DNA from: Thinopyrum elongatum
Taxonomy: Eukaryota > Streptophyta > Magnoliopsida > Poales > Poaceae
Assembly (NCBI GenBank): GCA_011799875.1
Contig: CM022299.1
Location: 349,972,526 to 350,036,525 of the forward strand
DNA: 64,000 bases
Direction: 5' to 3'
This document shows, piece after piece, positions 33,271 through 45,100 of the stretch. Numbering within the stretch: the stretch's first letter is position 1; every line of letters begins with the position of its first letter. The notes under the pieces were generated by a model. The model saw nothing but the letters and a program-made list of their open reading frames with translations. It was not told where the DNA came from and did not search any database. The position numbers and the translations under genes are program-made.

Positions 33271-34904
33271 CTAGGCATCCTCGTCGTCGACGTCGGGGCC
33301 GGTGAGGTCGATCAGCGTCGGCGCAGGGCCGGCCCAGGGGAACGTCATGTTCCAGACGACTGCGATGTCGGCCGCCGGCTGTGCCACCGCGGCCTGGGCC
33401 TGGCGCGCCTCCTCCTCCGCCTCGCGCTGCTGGGATGAAAATGAAGTGGAAACTTTCCGTTTTTCCGGAGGAAAAATGAAAACGGAGAGAAAATATGAAA
33501 ACGGAAACGGAAATTTGCAAAACGGAAGTGGAAGTGGAATTTTTTATGCGGAAACAGAAACAAAAACGGAACGGTGTTTTCCGGTGGACCAGGCATGGAA
33601 ATGGAACTTTCTGTTTCCGTGAAGATGGAATTTCTGTTTTTACTATAGACCTATGGCTGCTTTGTAGTCAAACCACCAAACAACACAAAATTATACAATG
33701 AGTAGAATGGATCATTTGAGCCCAACTTCTACTACCACACATGTACTCAGTTTGACCCTATACGCAATTGTCCAGTACTACTACAATACTACGCTAAGTT
33801 GCTAACATAATGATATTATTTTATAGCCATGTTAACAATTCATTAAATTTGTTTGTGTTTTATGTGTATTTCTCTATGATTCATAGGTTTTTTCGGTTCC
33901 GGTCAACGCCCACATCTATTTCCGTGTCCGCTTTGCATTCGCTCCGTGTCCGTTTCCGGTAGTATCTGTTTCCGTATTCATTTCCGGGGTTTTTGTATTC
34001 GTTTCCGCTTCTGCAAAAATATATGAAAACAAATGTGGTAGCACTCAGTTCCGTCCGTTTCTGCTCCGTTTTCATCCCTACGCTGCTCCTCCTCGGCGCC
34101 GCGCTCAAGCTGCTCGAGGTACTCGCCCTCGCGGCGCTCCTCGGCCAGCCGTCGCTGGCGCCATTGCTCGAGGTACGCCGCCTCCTGCGTCGGCGTCTCC
34201 CCCATCCAGATCGGCGGGGCGCTCACCCACTCGCTCACTTCTCCTGTCCAAGAGGAGCGCTCAATGGGGGTCGGCTCCGGTTCGGCCTTGACTGGGGACG
34301 GCGGGGCCAGCGGCGGCACGACGCAGTCGCCGACCGCGGACAACCCATGGCCTCCACCATGCGCGCCTGGTACGTTGCCTCCTCCTCCTCCTCATACGCC
34401 GCCCTGCGCCGCTCGTCCTCCTCGCTCTCCCGGAGGACAGCCGCCATGGCCGCCTGGTAGGCGGCCTCCGCCTCCTGGTCCTCGTCGCGAACGATGATGG
34501 GCGGCGGCGGGGAGCTACGGGAGACTTGGCGGACGCCGCGCCGCCTGGCCTCCTCATGCTCGAAGGCAAACCAATGCGCTCAATAGGGCGAGTCGGCGTC
34601 GTAGGCGGAGTCGCGGCGCTGCTCCGCCGTCAGCAGCGCCCGCCGGCGCCGCACCTTCTCCACGTGCGCCCTTGCCGACCGCGACGCCGCCGGCACTGGG
34701 ATCCTCCCCGGATCCAAGTGCCAGTCGTGCGGCAGGGTGACGTCGGGGTAGGGGAGGGGGGCGCGGTGCTGCCAGTGCCACTCCGCCTGGTGCACTGGCA
34801 CGCGCACGCGCTGCCTCGGCCGGCGGGAAGACGCCGGCAAAGGCGGGGGAGAGGGGTGGCGGGGCCTTGCCCTTTGCTTTGCTGTTGCCGGAGAAGAAGC
34901 CCAT
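33271..34904 (-). pseudogene. Repetitive acidic ORF of element A, split by an insertion
   Basis: Minus-strand frame from MGFFSGNSKAKGKAPPP (ATG at 34,902-34,904) through VHQAEWHWQHRAPLPY, DVTLPHDWHLDPGRIP, a Glu/Arg-rich helical part (ESEEDERRRAAYEEEEE, QEAAYLEQWRQRRLAEE) to a C-terminus FPWAGPAPTLIDLTG with a stop at 33,271. I know closely similar repetitive proteins from Triticeae annotation but not their function. It has a frameshift near 34,805, a TGA where SPYWALW is expected (about 34,578), further frameshifts, and a 649-bp insertion between the QRR and QRE codons. Confidence 0.7.
33432..34080. mobile_element. hAT-like MITE inside the element-A ORF (649 bp)
   Basis: Ends GGGATGAAAA and TTTTCATCCCTA are inverted. 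CGCTGCT flanks both sides (33,425-33,431 and 34,081-34,087), a 7-8-bp duplication fitting hAT. The interior is rich in AACGGAAA-type direct and inverted motifs. It is non-coding. Confidence 0.85.
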
Positions 34905-35379
34905 CGTGGCTAGGTGGCTAGGATTGCCGCCGACGAGAGAGCAGAGGGTGGCGAGATGGGGACGGGGGGCTTCTGGAAGCAGATGAGGACGGCCCCCCCG
35001 CACGCTTGGCTTAAAAAATGCCGACCGCTGTCGCTGACGCATGGGTCCGAGGTCATAAATTAAGCCGACTAACGACACAACGGGTAGTTGGATGGCCGCC
35101 AAGTGGGGATACGGCGGACACCGAGAAGGCGCGTGACGCGTCCGCTTCGCATCCGCGTCGACGCATTTCTGCCGCAAATTTGGGCCGCAAATGCGTCGGC
35201 GTGGACGCAAAGCGGACGCGTTTTGGGTTTGGGTCGGCGCGTTGGGCCTCCACTTTTGTCCGCGCCGACCCAAATGGACACAGGCGGACGATTTGAGTCG
35301 CTGCGGACTATCTTTTTTATTTTGAAGATATATATTCTACTATTAAGGGAGTTGATTGTGACTGACAATTGCCTTGTTG

Positions 35380-35690
35380 AAGGTATTGCGTTGAGAGCTC
35401 GGTCTTTCTGCAGGGTGAAAACCTATGATCTTGGATCGGGCAACGACGGCGCGTGTGCACTATTTTCTTCTTGAAGGCATCACTTTTGAAGACCTTTTAT
35501 GTTTTCCGGGTGTTGTCTTTGGTGGTGGTTTGTGTGCTCTCAGCAGATGATCACTGTGGCGAGGCCATTTCTTTTTCATTTTTTTTGTTTTCTTTTCGTG
35601 TTGTGTGCATCCTGGATGTCTTTGTGAATTCTTGTTGGTGCAGAGACCAGGGTTAATTGATATCTTCGCGATATTAATATATTCTTTTTT
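35380..35690 (+). repeat. Possible LINE 3' tail
   Basis: GT-rich sequence containing GGGTGAAAACCTATGATC and ending GCGATATTAATATATTC plus a T-rich and A-rich tail. It resembles 3' ends of grass LINEs. No reverse transcriptase is present. Confidence 0.35.
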
Positions 35691-36631
35691 TTAAATGGAG
35701 TTGATACGGTTCACCTCGTCTTCTCCCCGCCCCTTGCCTCCCTACGTTTAACTCCCTCCCACCACGTATGTCTCCTCCCTTTTTCGATTCCCTTTCAAAA
35801 CCAAAACCAGCCAACACATCATCCTAGGCCACGCCGCCGGCGCATATGCCATGACAGCTACCACCGCAGTGTATCATCGCAACAACGCTGACTTGCTTCG
35901 ATTCTTATATCCCATGGATGCTCCTTGCCACTTGGAACTCAGTCATGCCGCCCCAACGACCTCACGCGCAAACGAGCATCACCAGCACGTCATCTTCCTC
36001 GGCGCCGATAGTTGTGCCGCTGCTTACGTGCTCTGTCTCCATGCCTCACGGTATCGATTTCATCCACTGGGAGGTGCATGAAGATGAGAGGAAGCTGGTG
36101 CCGCCACCTCTTCATATTTGTATGAACAACGATGTTTGCATAGACACTCGTTTCTTTCAGTTCTGGTAGCGTGGTCTCGTCGGCTCACCCCCGGCCTGCT
36201 ACGCGCCCAGCGTCATCCCCCGCACTGCTCCCCTTACCCTCGCTTTATGAAAGGCTTTCAACTTTATTCAGTCCTGCAATGCAGGGATGTTGATTGGTAT
36301 TAAAATAATTCTCAAGATTTTCATTCATTGATGTGTGTTTTGGGATTGATTATTTAATTCTTTTTGTGAGATTTTAATTATGTATATATCCATCAACTAG
36401 ATTTGTAAGTCTTTCTACCATTTGGTGTGAATTGCTTAGCGAGTAGTCAAGTTTTTATTGTGTTTTAGATAGCAAATATGATTTTTAGTTATTCCTTTGA
36501 TCCAGTATTATTGTATTATTGTGAAATGATTGGTATGATTGTATGCATATGGTATTATTTTGAAATGTTCATTCTTCGTGCGTGCAAATTTGTATGAAGA
36601 TGTTATCAGATTAGCAATTCATAGGTAGAGC
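35691..36631. other. Unassigned stretch, one weak ORF
   Basis: A 76-codon plus-strand frame (35,851-36,081) has a GC-rich, gene-like composition but no recognised domain. The right half is AT-rich and non-coding. Confidence 0.3.
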
Positions 36632-38133
36632 CACTACAAAAAAAGACACATCCGTGATATTATGGGCCGAACGAAATTTTTTCTGTCATGCTTATGACAC
36701 TTCTATGACGATAATTGTAACAAAAGCACGTATCATCATAGATGTGATGGGCTCCTACTTCTATGACAAAAAATCATGACAGAAAATTGGCTTTTCGTCC
36801 TAGACGGACCGGGGACGCACCTGCATGACATTCTTTGGGCCGTCCATGACGGAAAAAATCATGGTAGAAGCGAGGGCGAGGAAAATATTGGAGAGTTCCC
36901 GGTTACGGTGGGTGGTCGGGGCCGAGCTTTGCACAAAGGTTTGCGCGTTTCTCTCGTATACACGTACGCGTGTGTGTGCGAGGCGTTGGGCTCTAACTGA
37001 ACCCGAGCGAGGCGTTCGCTTATGGAACCCGAGCGATCGATCCCTTGGCTATTAACTGAACCCGAGCGATTCTTTCGCTACTGCTGCTAACTGAAGCCGA
37101 TCGAACCTGCTGCCTCTTGATGAACAGTGACCGTTGTTGGGGGGTTGGATGAACAGTTTCTGTTGGGGGTTGGATGAACAGGACCCCGTGGTAGTAGAGG
37201 TCGTTGCCGCTGGATGAACAGGACCCCGGTCGAGGAGGTGGGGGTGGATGAACAGGACCCCGTGGAGGGCTGGTTGAACAGTAGCCGGTGGAGGCTGGAT
37301 GAACAGGACCCCCGTGGATGAACAGTAGCTGGTGGAGGCAGGAGGAAGTCGACGGTGGATGAACAGTAGCAGGTGGAGACTGGAGGAAGTCGACGGTGGC
37401 TGAACAGTAACCCGTGGAGGCTGGAGCGAGGCAGTAGATGGTGGATGAACAGTAGCCCGTGGAGTCCCGTTTTGCGGTACACCACACCCCTCCCGATGAA
37501 CAGGACCCCGTTTCGACCGTAGGCGCTCCAACACAAGTCCGTTTCCTCCGTTTTGCGGTACGCCACACCCTTTCCCGATCAAAAGCACCTCGTTTCGACC
37601 ATAGAGGCTCGAACACAAGTTCGTTTTCTCCGTTTTGCGGTACGCCAGACTCCGTTTCGGCTGTTCCGTCCAAGCCGGTTGGCTCCCGATGAACACGACG
37701 CATTCCGTCGCCTCCCGATGAACACGATGCAGTTTCTCCGTTCTGACCCAGTTGGTTGGCTTCCGATGAACAGGACACCGTTGCTGCCGTCCGTTACCTC
37801 TCCATGTACAGGAGCCCTGGCCGTACGTATGCGTGAGTAGGCGTTCGAGACCTCGCCCGTATGTACGTACGTGGCCATATTTTTTGGCATGTGGCTGTAC
37901 GTACGTGTACACGGTTTAGAAGGGACTGTCTGAACTGCTACGTCGGGGTCTCTACTACTACACGTGTCGCTGCTTGCTCGGCCACGGTTCATCGTTGCAG
38001 AGAGACCAATCGACCAGTATGTACGTACACGTCCGCGACCAGACAGACAACGCTACGTACGCGGCCGGGGTGGGTCCCAGCTGTCAGGGAGGATAAAGAC
38101 GCACTTCCTTCCATGCGAAGATATAGATGGTGG
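36632..38133 (+). mobile_element. CACTA element J, left end and subterminal zone
   Basis: It starts CACTACAAAAAAAGACACAT, a typical CACTA terminus, preceded by AGC. The following 1.5 kb is filled with subterminal repeats: CTGAACCCGAGCGA, many GATGAACAG motifs (37,115-37,460), and an ~82-bp repeat anchored on TTTTGCGG at 37,470, 37,551 and 37,633. The element is interrupted at 38,134 by CACTA-2, and its sequence resumes at 57,902. The far end is not identified. ORFs on both strands here follow the repeats and are not genes. Confidence 0.8.
37115..37460. repeat. GATGAACAG subterminal repeat cluster
   Basis: More than ten GATGAACAG(T/G) motifs at irregular spacing, often followed by ACCCCGTGG or TAGC. 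They are likely transposase-binding subterminal repeats of CACTA-J (inference from the superfamily). Confidence 0.75.
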
Positions 38134-38324
38134 CACTGGTGCAGAGACATGCTATACAAACAGTTTTTACCCCCTTTCCGCGACAGAGTTTTAAACCGTC
38201 GCCTAGTGAGTGTGTGCGATAGGGGAGTCCTTCTCACACGACCCAGAAACCGTCGGGGATAGGCCCTCCGGCCACATAGGCAGGGGCAAGAGCTCGTGTG
38301 CGATTGGGCGAGGTATCGCAACCC

Positions 38325-38420
38325 AATCATTTCCGTTCGTATGTACATCCCACACGGTGAATCCCAGAAAAACATTCCCGTTCGTATGTATATCACACAT
38401 ATTTTTTTGTGTGGAAACAT
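38325..38420. repeat. 45-bp subterminal repeats, two units (CACTA-2)
   Basis: CCGTTCGTATGTA occurs at 38,333 and 38,378, 45 bp apart. This is the same unit as in CACTA-1, which has about five. Confidence 0.85.
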
Positions 38421-38781
38421 TTGTGCAAGGTGGCCTAATGCAAACAGTTCTCTGCCGGAAGCCGTGTGTGATTGTTAGTTGATCCAACACGCCTACTTGC
38501 TAGAAACCGTGTGGGTTGTTTGAGTTCATCGCCCACGGTGTTGTCTGAGTAACCGTCTGCAATAGAAAACCCCAATAAGCAGGGTAATTAGCCTATTATT
38601 GATAATCCATGTAGTAATCAAATTGACATTTCTTATAAAACACACCAGATATTTCATATCCATATAGCGGCAACCAGGATTTCATAATCGAATTACATCA
38701 GATAGCTTCAGCACTCAGTTATGCCATTACACAACAACACCAAGTTTCACATGCAACATCGAAAACCTTTGGAAAGTAGCA

Positions 38782-39297
38782 TCATACACGGTAAATAGAC
38801 AGATGGATCTCATTTGGGAAACTGCAAAAGCGGAAGGCAAATATTGAGCCTTCAGTGATGTTAAATGTCCTTGCAACTTTAGGCCAGTGGCTATGGATAA
38901 TTGCCCGCCCAACCTTCGTTCTCTTCAGGAAGACTTCAATATTGTACCGTGGGTGTTGAATGAATACCTTCCTCATCTCTTGACCATGCAGGTGGTTTGA
39001 GAGGTAATCATCGGTGAACTGCTTTGAAAAGTGTTGAAAACAAAGATATGCATAAATCGCTGTTATAAATTTTGAAATTGCGCAAGGGGTAAAAACAAGT
39101 TAAAAGAGTTAGCACCATCCTATAGTTGACTGATGTCTTCTTCATTGTGCAAACAAAGATCTTGCTATTATTCGTCGCAAGTTTCTTCATCCTAACAATC
39201 TTTCTGAGTTTCTTGACTTGACTGATATTCATGGACATCTCATTTCCCCATATGCAAAATGGGTCGAACAGTGGGTCTAAGCCTCTAACAGCAGGAC
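38782..39297 (-). pseudogene. B3-like domain exons (copy 2), splice acceptor lost
   Basis: Exon 39,116-39,297 (182 bp) and exon 38,782-39,033 (252 bp) match copy 1 exon for exon and in length, with motifs SMNISQVKKL, FTDDYLSNHL, VFLKRTKVGR and HWPKVARTFNI. The donor GTGCTAACT is kept. The acceptor AG of copy 1 reads AA here (39,034), so normal splicing should fail unless a nearby cryptic AG is used. A further upstream exon candidate (TGTTGCAG|GG near 39,440, encoding ETIGDTAGYHRG) suggests the original gene had more exons. Confidence 0.65.
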
Positions 39298-40188
39298 CTA
39301 CATGTGCAAGACCAAATTGTAAGAAACCTAAATATTAGAATGATTCCTGCAACTGCACAATAATGTGCTATTACCGAAAGGACCATGCATGAGCAAACCT
39401 CGATGGTAACCCGCAGTGTCTCCAATTGTTTCCCTGCAACACATATAAGTAAGATCTTGATCAGGTTAACTGAGAGTTGCTATACTATCAGTAGAATATG
39501 TATTGAGTACAGCCAAATTCGATTTATTTCTCACATGCATAACAATACAAAATTATACCCACAGCAAATGAAAATCAAATTGCATAATTGAACCAAACAG
39601 TTAAATGGACAGCAGACCAAATGAACCAAAACAGTTAACTGAGCACGACATTGCAGAATAGAAACATGTACTAGAAGATAAGACAGTTAACAAAACAAAG
39701 AATGCTTGAGAACAGTACTACGAAATGTAGCAATTGTTGGACCAAACTGTTAACTGAACATTACATTTCAGAGGACCAAACTGTTAACTGAACATCAGAT
39801 TGCATATTAACATTACAGAGGACAAATCACTAGAAGGCACTGGCGGTGGCCTCGAGAAAACAGCACGAACTGTATTTTAAAGTAGACAACCACATGGCAG
39901 TGTTGACGATGGCCTCGAAGACGAGGTGCTTCTTCAAGATCTGGCGGTCGGCATGCATGGCAGCCATAGCGACCTCGTGCGTGCATGTGACCGCGATTTG
40001 CTTCTCCGCTGCCAGATGCTACTGAGCTCCACATTATACTGCATGCAAAATGGTTGTGGGCAGCGCTTAATTGGAGGACGGGGCCAGTGATTTCGGCGGA
40101 AGGTGTCACGCCGTCGGTAGGGCATGTGGGATGGGGAAGGAGGAGGATGATGTGGGTGGGGTGTGGATTACCTGACCATATCGACAAG
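39298..40188. other. Interior of CACTA-2 between B3 exons and minisatellite
   Basis: Contains repeated CCAAACTGTTAACTGAACAT phrases (39,590-39,800) and a GC-rich stretch with no recognised domain. Possible leader or upstream exons of the B3-like gene. Confidence 0.35.
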
Positions 40189-40330
40189 GCCGCGCAGCAA
40201 GAAGAAGGGTCGGCAGCGAGGAGGCCGCGCAGCAAGAAGAAGGGTCAGCGGCGAGGAGGCGGCGCTGCAAGAAGAAGGATCGCCGGCGAGGAGGCGGCGC
40301 TGCAAGAAGAAGGGTCGCCGGTAAGGAGGC
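40189..40330. repeat. 35-bp minisatellite, four units
   Basis: The unit GCSGCGCWGCAAGAAGAAGG starts at 40,189, 40,224, 40,259 and 40,294, with a near-constant continuation to GAGGAG. It lies within a minus-strand frame of 150 codons (40,106-40,558) that is low-complexity Ser/Pro/Leu-rich and probably not a real protein. Confidence 0.85.
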
Positions 40331-40694
40331 TGAGCTGCCAGTAAGCAGCAGTGAAGGTTTGAACTTGGAAAGCAAGGAGGAACAATGGAAATGTGGCTTT
40401 TGGTGGGAGGGAGGGGGCGGGGAGATAGATATTTCCGCGGTGGCAGAAAAATTTCGCTCGGTGCCGCGAGAAACTGGCGCGCAAGTGTGGTTCAAGCGTG
40501 GGCGGTGGACTGTAGACGACAAAGCTTCCTGCGTAAGCCAGACAAGACGGTGCGTCAAGATATTTTATATTGCATCCCACATGGTTCTTGCTAGTAAACT
40601 GTTTGTGGTATACCTGATATTTTCATTATGTTTTGAAAGACAAAATGGCGTTACGGAGGGAAAGGATGGTGTTTGAATTGCTAGAACATTTATC

Positions 40695-40994
40695 TACAGT
40701 GAACATGCAACTACATGAGTGTCGTGTTTAAATTTGGAATTATTCCGGGTTCGTTTGGCATTTTTATGCATTAATTGAGTTTCTAGGCATTTAATGTGCA
40801 TAATTCAAATTTGAACTACAAGCATATGCTCCAGTGGACCAAAGTTTGTTGAAAAATCACATGTGTGTCATTGGGTGAATTTATAGGTCCCATGCAAGAA
40901 TGGGAATGAAATTCAAACATCTGGGCGTCGTGGCTCGGCCGAGAACATTGAGAAACTTGGTTTTTAAATTCCTGTAAATTCAAAACTCGCCTGA
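40695..40994. repeat. ~500-bp tandem repeat, part left of gypsy-2
   Basis: GCATTTAATGTGCATAATTC, then CAAACATCTGGGCGTCGTGG, then TTGAGAAACTTGG match units at 54,129-55,695. The array is interrupted here at CCTGA by the gypsy insertion. Confidence 0.85.
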
Positions 40995-41773
40995 TGTTGG
41001 CGTACGACACCTATGGGATCGCGTGGATCCCTTTTATGGTTCGGCAGGAAGAGAGGTATGCACAAAGAGCAGATCCAACGATCAACGCGAGGGGATTTTT
41101 ACCCAGGTTCGGGCCGCTGAGAAGCGTAATACCCTACTCCAGCTTTAGATTATTGTGGGTGATTAAGCCCAAGCTCCAGGAGCGCTTGCGATAAACAGTA
41201 TGTTCGAGCAGCAGCTACGCATGCAGAATGGGCTAGAGTGTCCTCCTCCCTGTAGTTACGCCTTGGGCCTCCTTTTATACGTCCAAGGGGTCACCAACAG
41301 TGGTGTACAGGACATACAAGAGGTGTAAAGTTGCTACAGTGTTTACATGCTTATCACTGACGTCTTAGGACAAACGCATTAAATGCTCCGTTTAGGTGTC
41401 CCTTACTTTCTTGGGGACGGAAAAAGGGCCCGTCCCATCAGCATCGCTTAAGCCCGTCCACCACTAGTGCCACGACACGCATCCAGGAAGACAAAAACAA
41501 AATGACAGGCCGGTCGCTACGTTGGAGCGGTGGCAGAGTGGCGGGATCTTGCTGGGTGTGAGCCTTGCCGGGTCTTCGCAAGCCATCCCGGCAAGTATCT
41601 TGCCGGGAATCCGGCCTTTGGGCTTCTGTCTTCTAGTCACTGGTTTGAATGCCTTCTTGATAGTCTTGCACTTGCTTCCAGCTGTCCCCCAGCAGGCCTT
41701 GCCGCTGGTATGGCTACAACCACCCATGCACAAGTATGGGGTATTAAAGGACCAAAACTTTAGTACACCGACA
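40995..41773 (-). repeat. gypsy-2 3' LTR
   Basis: 779 bp. Carries a TATAAAAGG motif on the minus strand near 41,270, as in the 5' LTR. Confidence 0.9.
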
Positions 41774-42166
41774 GGAGCCCCCGGGCCTAGGCCATACACG
41801 GGTGCGAGGCATTGTTGGGCTAGGCCCAAACAGTGCACGGGCACGCGTGGCAGGAGTTAGCTGTCGTAATTATCTCGTTTACCGTGCTTCCCCACGGCGC
41901 ATATTGAATGCGTGACGCGGGATATGTGCGCGGAACAACTGCTGTAGCAGCGCACTTGCGAAAGCGCATTCACATTGATTAGAAAGGAGGCAGCCCCGCG
42001 CCTTCCCCATAAAAAGGAATCCGCGGAGGCGCCGTTCATTTACCTTTCATCCTTTCCAATCTAGAAACCGCCGTCGCCTTCTCCCTCGAACTCAAAGCAG
42101 AGCCTCTCCCATCCATTCGCCGCCTCCACTCTCTCATCGCCCTCGGCCCCTACTTCCTCAGTCGCC

Positions 42167-45100
42167 ATGCCGCCCAATGTGGGCAAAGGCAAAGAGGTGA
42201 AAGCTCTCGGCTCGGGTGCGTAGGCGGAGGAGAGCGAGCTGGTGAAGATGCGGAAGGAGCACGTCGTCTTCGCCCTGACGCTCGACACGAGCGCCCTGAA
42301 GGATCGATATCTGTGCATGTGGGGGAGGGAGACGAAGGGTCATCCCGCTACTTGCGTAAATCCAGCTTCCTCCGAGGGTGGCCCAGATAAATTCCCTTTC
42401 TTTGCCGCATACTTTTATTGCAGGCTCTGCCCTTCATTTTCTGATTTCTTCATCGACATCATGTACACATACGGCTTCTGTCTCTTGGATTTCACGCCGA
42501 ATGTCGTGACATGCATGTCAGTCTTCGCCCATCTCTGTGAAAATTTCGCCGGAGTAATCCCCAGCACAACCCTCTTTCGCCACTATTTCATTCCCCGTAT
42601 CGAAAAAGGAGACGCCCTTTCCGGTTCTATCACCTGGATTCCAAGGACATGGAATAAAGAGATATATCCAGAGGGGCTCTACCGTACGAAGTGGGAAGAA
42701 TGGCGGGGCAAATGGTGTTGGATTAAGGAGAAAGATCCCCAGCCTTTCTGTTTGCCCCGACAAACAAAAGCGGTCCGCGGCAATGACTGGAGCGCTCTCG
42801 ATCCTCAGGACGAGAAGCTCACAATCACAATTACCAGGATCCACCGTCTCAGGGCTGCCGGGCTCACAATAGAAATGGTTGGCGCTGACTTCCTTCGCCG
42901 CCGCATCGCTCCTCTGCATAACAAAGGGAGACCAGACTAGGAGTTTCGCAATGCGGCAGATATCATGAGGCTGCGTCCTAGGCTGAACAACAACTTGACA
43001 ATCATTTAGCACACAACTCTCTGCCACAAACTGTTCAGGCTCGGCGGGAAATATAAGTTGCCGGCGAGTGTAATTCCTTTGTGCAACAACTTCACTTTGA
43101 CCTCAATCATCGCAATGATGCCGGCATGTAATGCTCACAGCCTCGACGGAACTTGGGTCGAGCCATCCGCAGAGCAAGCACAGGGGTTCTTTGACAGTCT
43201 GTCGAAAAGAGCCATCCGGGAGAGACAAACCTCATCCATCCTACTACTGACGAAGAAGTGGCGTATATCGCCAGCAGGGCGGAAGAGGTGAATCTTGCGG
43301 CGGAGGCCGGCAGCGCTAGCTTCATGGAAGAGGAAGCCAACGAAGAAGAAGTAATGTCAGAGGAGAATCTTGCCGGGCAGGGTGAGACTGCCGAGGAGCA
43401 GAGTGGCACAGCTGCCGGGAGCCCTTCTGTCGAAGACACAACCGAGGAGCAGTTGCACGAGGAGCCCCCAGCTCCAGAGAAGAAGAAGCACGTGCTGCGG
43501 AAAGCCGCCTCTGGCGTCCCAGCACATCAACCTTCCTCAAGCGGTGAGGTTCCCGGCAAGAAGGCAGCCGGCAAGGCTGCGCAGCGGCAAGAAGCTCAAC
43601 ACCAACCCGAGCGACATACGACATGCACGGCCGTGGCAACAACTGGAGCGGCGGGGGCATCTCATACGACAGCACCAACAGCCGGAGCAACAGGGTCACA
43701 TCGACCCACCACTTCTGTCACATCCAAGCGACCCAGGACCCCTTCTCCGCCCCTCATACGGACACTGTAGGGGAGGTCGACTTCGACATCTCCACTTTTA
43801 GCCCGGAAAGAGAAGAGTAAGGGTCCTGCCGAATCTTTTAACTTCTGAGTTTTAGATTTGCTTAATTCACTTGTCTTGCTTTGGCCTGTCTCCGCAGTGA
43901 TACGGAAACATTGGCGCAAAGGATGGCGAAGAAGGCAAAGACTTCAACGGGTGACGAGCCCCCGGCAAGCACCGTAGGTGCCCCAGAGCTCATTGTCATC
44001 AGCCCGGAGCTCAGTCCTCAACGCAGCCCCCAACTCAGCCCCCAACTCAGCCCCCAGCGTGAGTCCACTACCCATTTTGCGCTGCCGGGCTTTGAGGTGT
44101 TTATCTTTGCTACTGACGTCACCGGGCTTGTAGGAGAAGAACGGTAACAAGGAGAGCCATTGGTGGCCATCCCCGACGTGCCACCTCCGTCAACCACACC
44201 GCCCAGAGATGAATCTCCGGCAAGGGCTTCCACTAGTGAGCCCATTCGTGTTGAAGAGGAGCCGACAAGCACGGGCACTGGCAGTCCTACATCGGCAACC
44301 AATGTTGCCAGGAAAGGAGAAACCACCTCTCAACAGCCTGACACAGGTAAACCACTTGCCTCTGAGTACTTGTCATTCTTTCTTTATTTTTGTCTTCTTG
44401 AACTTCAACCTTGGTCTCATCTTGTTTCCTTTCCCGGTCTTCAGATCTTCCCTTGATGGAACAAATGGATGTTGATATCGTCATCGAGGAGACCGCCAAG
44501 AATGCTACCGCCGAGGCCGATAAAGTCGCTGCTGACGAGGCCGTCAAGGATGCACAGGAGGAAACCGCCAAGGGGTCTACTGAGAGGGCCGGCAAGGAGA
44601 CCGGTGACCATATTGATGGCATTCCTACCACAGGAGTGCCTAGCGCTGCACCGGTCACGGAGCCCCCAGTTGCTGGCGAGGCAGTTGTTGAGGATCAACC
44701 GTCAACATCCGAGGCCCCTTCATCAAGCAGATACCTTAAGGTTGGCGACAACCTGTTCGTCAGCATACCAGGGACGGCAAGCACTGGGGTGCCAACCGAA
44801 GAGGAAATTCTCGATGAAGACGTCATCGCCGCTGCTGGACTCAAGATCATTGACAAGCCATGCGCCAGCAGCAGCGGGTCCAAGGAAGAACAGCTCCTCC
44901 AGGCCATGAGCAGTAACTTCCAGAAGCTCTAGGCGCTTCACCGCACCCGAAAGGAAAAGTTGGATTCCAGGGCGACAGTTGTTGAAGCAGCGGAGGCAGA
45001 TTTTCAGAAGCGCGTAGAAGAAACGCAGGTCTGGTACGCTGAGGCCTTCCAGGAGCTGATGGCTGGCCGGGAACAACTGAGTCAAAGTTGGAGCGAGTTC

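Larger units (their letters stand above)
25363..35300 (-). mobile_element. DNA element A (outer host of a transposon nest)
   Basis: Both ends carry related inverted sequence: left ATCAACTCCAACACGCCAAC with TTTGGGTCGGCGCA, right CCCAACGCGCCGACCCAAAC on the minus strand (35,217-35,249). Between them lies a repetitive ORF on the minus strand (33,271-34,904). The right boundary is approximate and no target duplication was found. The element is interrupted by element B (25,618-33,223) and a hAT-like insertion (33,432-34,080). The superfamily is not assigned. Confidence 0.55.

Noticed and set aside
37020..37992. Long minus-strand ORFs of 137-286 codons rich in CSS, VHP and similar
   Set aside because: They track the GATGAACAG and 82-bp subterminal repeats of CACTA-J. 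Three frames are open at once, showing composition bias.
43058..43291. Separate 77-codon gene on the plus strand
   Set aside because: It is in frame with and continuous to the antisense extra ORF of gypsy-2; the split comes from stops and a frameshift.
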